Position numbers and translations under genes: made by a program
NCBI RefSeq assembly: GCF_008632455.1
Contig: NZ_CP043929.1
Span: forward strand, 3,906,001 to 3,970,000
Source: Methylomonas rhizoryzae
GTDB lineage: Bacteria > Pseudomonadota > Gammaproteobacteria > Methylococcales > Methylomonadaceae
DNA length: 64,000 nucleotides
Direction of reading: 5' to 3'
The notes under the pieces: generated by a model
What the model saw: only the letters and a program-made list of their open reading frames with translations
What the model was told of the DNA's origin: nothing
The model's database searches: none
Shown here: piece after piece, positions 61,402 to 64,000 of the stretch
Layout of the letters: the number at the start of each line of letters is the position of its first letter
Numbering within the stretch: position 1 is the stretch's first letter

Positions 61402-63078
61402 ATGGCAAGCTCGCAGTCCCCGCTTCAGCGCCTGCGCGAATTGATCGCCGTCGAACGCGACGACGTACATACCTTGATCATATACGGCATTGCCATAGGC
61501 TTGATGTCGCTGGCGACGCCGATAGCCGTTCAAGCCTTGGTCAACACCATTGCTTTCGGCGCCCTGCTGCAGCCTTTGGCGGTATTGACACTGATCCTGT
61601 TGGTGCTGATGCTGCTCGGCAACAGTCTGGCGGCTTTGCAGTTTTACGTTGTGGAAATGTTGCAGCGCCGTTTGTTCGTGCGGCATTTTGGCTTGGCTGC
61701 GCAACAATTGGCCCACGCCCGCTTCGAACTGCACGATAGCCGACACTTGCCGGAATTGGCAAACCGCTTTTTCGACGTCGTCACGCTGCAAAAGACCGCC
61801 GCCGTCATGCTGCTGGAAACCCTGGGCTATCTGCTGCAAACCCTGATAGGCATGATCTTGCTGGCGTTTTACCACCCGATGTTGCTGGCCTTCGATTTGT
61901 TCATGGTGGCCATGCTGGCTTTCATTTTATTCGTGCTGGGTAAGGAGGGGGTCAAAACCGCCATCGAACAATCCAAAGCCAAATACGAAGCGGCCGCCTG
62001 GCTGGAGACCATAGCGACTCACCCGCTGTTGACTCGCAACGCGGCCGGGGAGCGCTTTTTCCACGAACGTAGCGAACGCTTGGCAACCGACTATTTGAAC
62101 GCCTGCCAACGCCACTTTCGCATTCTTAACCGGCAAAACATTGCCGCCCTGTCGCTGCATGCCGTCGCCAATACCTTATTACTGGGCATGGGCGGCTGGA
62201 TGGTCATCGAGCGCCAACTCAGCCTGGGTCAATTGATCGCCGCCGAACTGGTGGTCAGCGCCATGATTTACGGCCTGACCCGGCTCGGCAAGACCTTGGA
62301 CAACTTTTACGAATTGCTGACCAGCCTGGACAAAATCGGTCATTTACAAGACTTGCCGCAAGAAATCGGCAACGACGAAGCCATCCTTGAAATCAGCGAG
62401 CCGTACCGGGTGGACATACACCATCTAAGCGTGGCCCGCCTACCGACACTAGATCGCCTGGACGACATCGACCTGCACTTGACGCCCGGTGAACATTTAC
62501 TTATAGGCACTGGTGCGGAACGCGGCACGCTGCTCGATTGCCTGTTCGGCTTGCGCACGCCGCTTAGCGGCCGCATCGAAATCGACGGCCACGATTTGCG
62601 GGAGTTGAATTTACTCCGGCTGCGCGACCGGATCGCGCTGGTACGCGAGGCCGAAATCATCGAAGCCGGCATCCTGGACAACCTCAAATTGGGCTGGAAT
62701 GCCGATAACCAACAATGCCGCAAGGCACTTGCAACCGTTGAGCTACTGGATTTCGTGCTCTCGCTGCCCGACGGTCTGAATACCCGGCTGGCCGCGAACG
62801 GCGCGCCGTTGAATCAGGAACAAGCGCTACGGTTGACGCTGGCCCGCGCCGTTTGCCGCCAACCGAAACTGTTATTGCTGGACCGCGTCCCGGACTGTAT
62901 AGACCGGCGCGCGCTGCCCGGCATATTGCATAGCCTGACTAGCGAGCAGGCCCCGTGGACGCTGGTCGTCGTCAGCCAAGAACCTGCAGTCGCGGATTTT
63001 TGCCGCCGCCGCATCGAGATTCGTAACGGCCGGGTAATGGCGCTTCCCGCACAACCCGACAACGGAGCCGCGTCATGA
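61402..63078 (+). CDS. ABC exporter-like protein with a degenerate nucleotide-binding domain
   Basis: 558 residues with an ABC type-1 exporter layout: six hydrophobic segments (about 25-290), then an NBD-like part. It lacks the C39 peptidase of classical type I secretion ABC proteins. In the NBD every catalytic motif has diverged: Walker A reads GTGAERGT (residues 369-376, no Lys), the signature is LNQEQ (470-474) not LSGGQ, Walker B ends LLLLDRVPD (Asp494 but Arg instead of Glu), the Q-loop is LVREAE and the H-loop VVSQEP. The fold order is retained, as are the D-loop-like region and family length. It may be an ATPase-dead partner. It overlaps an HlyD-type gene by ATGA. Confidence 0.85.
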   Translation: MASSQSPLQRLRELIAVERDDVHTLIIYGIAIGLMSLATPIAVQALVNTIAFGALLQPLAVLTLILLVLMLLGNSLAALQFYVVEMLQRRLFVRHFGLAAQQLAHARFELHDSRHLPELANRFFDVVTLQKTAAVMLLETLGYLLQTLIGMILLAFYHPMLLAFDLFMVAMLAFILFVLGKEGVKTAIEQSKAKYEAAAWLETIATHPLLTRNAAGERFFHERSERLATDYLNACQRHFRILNRQNIAALSLHAVANTLLLGMGGWMVIERQLSLGQLIAAELVVSAMIYGLTRLGKTLDNFYELLTSLDKIGHLQDLPQEIGNDEAILEISEPYRVDIHHLSVARLPTLDRLDDIDLHLTPGEHLLIGTGAERGTLLDCLFGLRTPLSGRIEIDGHDLRELNLLRLRDRIALVREAEIIEAGILDNLKLGWNADNQQCRKALATVELLDFVLSLPDGLNTRLAANGAPLNQEQALRLTLARAVCRQPKLLLLDRVPDCIDRRALPGILHSLTSEQAPWTLVVVSQEPAVADFCRRRIEIRNGRVMALPAQPDNGAAS

Positions 63079-64000
63079 GCCGGTTGGAACTGGATACCCT
63101 GCAACAGGCGCAAACCGCCGGCATTGCCCGACGCGTCGCCCGCTCCATGGCGTGGCTGTTTGTCGGTTTACTGATTTTTCTCGCCCTGACACCCTGGCAG
63201 CAAAACGTGCGCGGCATCGGCCGGGTGGTGGCGTACTCGCCGAACGAACGCCAACAACTCATAGGCGCGCCGGTCGACGGCCGGATAGCCCACTGGCGGG
63301 TGCGGGAGGGAACTCAAGTGAAAAAAGGCGAGGTCATCGCCGAACTCAACGACAACGATCCTTTGATATTGCAACGCATTCAAGCCGAGTATGCAGCCTT
63401 GCAAGCCAAACAGGCGGCTACCGACGCCCGGGTCGAAACCTTGCGCCAGCAATTGCGCATGGCCCAACAAGCGCGGCCGCAAGCACTGGCCGCCGCTGAA
63501 GCGCGAATCGCCATGGCTCGCGAACGCCGCAAAGCCGCTCAGCAAACAGTGGACGCCGCCACAGCCGCCCACCACACCGCAGGCCTGAATCTCGACCGCC
63601 AGCAGCACTTGCAGAACAAAGGCCTGGCTTCCCGCCGCACCCTGGAATTGGCGCAACTGGAACGCGCACAGCGTCAAGCCGACAGCGAGCGCGCCGATGC
63701 GGCGCTACGAGCCGCAAGCAGCGAAATCAAGGCGCTGGAAGCCGACCTGGGCAAACTCGACGCCGATACCGCCGCGTCTATCCAAAAGACCGAGTCAGAC
63801 TTGAACAAGGCGGTAGAAGACCAGCAATATGTCCGTGCCGACGTGCTGAAATTGGAAACCCGGCTGGCCCGCCAGCAAACCCAAAGCATTACCGCGCCGC
63901 GCGACGGCACCATACTGCGCTTGTTGGCGAATCCCGGCGCCGAAATGGTCAAATCCGGACAGCCCCTGGCGATTTTGGTGCCGGACAGCGAGCAGCGGGC
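63075..64000 (+). CDS. HlyD/EmrA-type periplasmic adaptor (3' partial)
   Basis: Starts ATG at 63075 inside the stop of the exporter gene and is open to the window edge (308 codons seen). One membrane segment (about 25-45, SMAWLFVGLLIFLALTPW) follows a short cytoplasmic N-terminus. Then come a biotinyl/lipoyl half-motif (VDGRIAHWRVREGTQVKKGEVIAEL), a long Ala/Gln-rich coiled coil (~100-260) and the second lipoyl half (ITAPRDGTILRLLANPGAEMVKSGQPLAILVP). It is a membrane fusion protein that would link the adjacent exporter to an outer-membrane TolC-like channel. The C-terminal part lies beyond the window. Confidence 0.9.
   Translation, partial: MSRLELDTLQQAQTAGIARRVARSMAWLFVGLLIFLALTPWQQNVRGIGRVVAYSPNERQQLIGAPVDGRIAHWRVREGTQVKKGEVIAELNDNDPLILQRIQAEYAALQAKQAATDARVETLRQQLRMAQQARPQALAAAEARIAMARERRKAAQQTVDAATAAHHTAGLNLDRQQHLQNKGLASRRTLELAQLERAQRQADSERADAALRAASSEIKALEADLGKLDADTAASIQKTESDLNKAVEDQQYVRADVLKLETRLARQQTQSITAPRDGTILRLLANPGAEMVKSGQPLAILVPDSEQR

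Overview
The window is about 64 kb of chromosome from a gammaproteobacterium. The full type IV minor-pilin operon, YcgR, RimO, Mfd, CheD-containing chemotaxis cluster, GH57/DUF4912 glycogen genes and a dense set of c-di-GMP proteins suit a methanotroph of the Methylococcales (Methylomonas-like). That assignment is an inference from gene content; no methane-oxidation gene lies in the window. No rRNA, tRNA or CRISPR array was seen.

Layout. 0-9.3 kb is housekeeping: a large multi-domain flavo-iron-sulfur oxidoreductase (5' end outside the window), a CPA1 Na+/H+ antiporter, a cold-shock protein, a minus-strand operon (Gdx-type SMR exporter, tusB, dsrC/tusE, rimO) and a PilZ flagellar-brake-like protein, followed by mfd. 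13-21.6 kb is the type IV pilus tip operon (two FimT/GspH pseudopilins, pilV, pilW, pilX, pilY1, pilE). 21.8-33.4 kb is a chemotaxis cluster (cheY, cheA, cheW, triple-PAS receptor, second cheW, ParA-like ATPase, STAS protein, cheR, cheD, cheB, small membrane receptor, second STAS protein). 33.5-38 kb holds an AI-2E/PerM exporter-like gene, a PIN-PhoH ATPase and gpmI.

38-45 kb is an accessory stretch on mostly the minus strand: a mutarotase-like hypothetical, a decayed group II intron maturase tail, a VOC protein, a YdjM-like membrane gene interrupted by an early stop codon, a SmpA/OmlA-like lipoprotein, twin transglutaminase-like proteases and two overlapping methyltransferase genes. 45-53 kb is a single signalling operon: a 1206-residue hybrid kinase whose first PAS domain keeps the FixL haem-ligand spacing and which ends in four receiver domains, a lone receiver, a REC-REC-GGDEF cyclase, and a REC-PAS-PAS-GGDEF-EAL protein. 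It looks like a gas- or redox-responsive input to c-di-GMP, which would connect with the PilZ protein and pilus genes elsewhere in the window.

53-57 kb is a small mobile/decay island: a broken HigA-type antitoxin, a 5'-truncated RHS gene with an intact variable toxin tip and an overlapping, AT-rich lipoprotein immunity candidate, a REP-associated tyrosine transposase between inverted REP sequences, and a second, degenerate RHS fragment in inverse orientation. 57-61 kb is a glycogen/alpha-glucan operon (DUF4912, GH57 branching enzyme, and a protein joining two starch-binding-like modules to an endonuclease/exonuclease/phosphatase domain). The window ends in an ABC exporter whose nucleotide-binding domain has lost every catalytic motif, overlapping an HlyD-type adaptor cut by the window edge.
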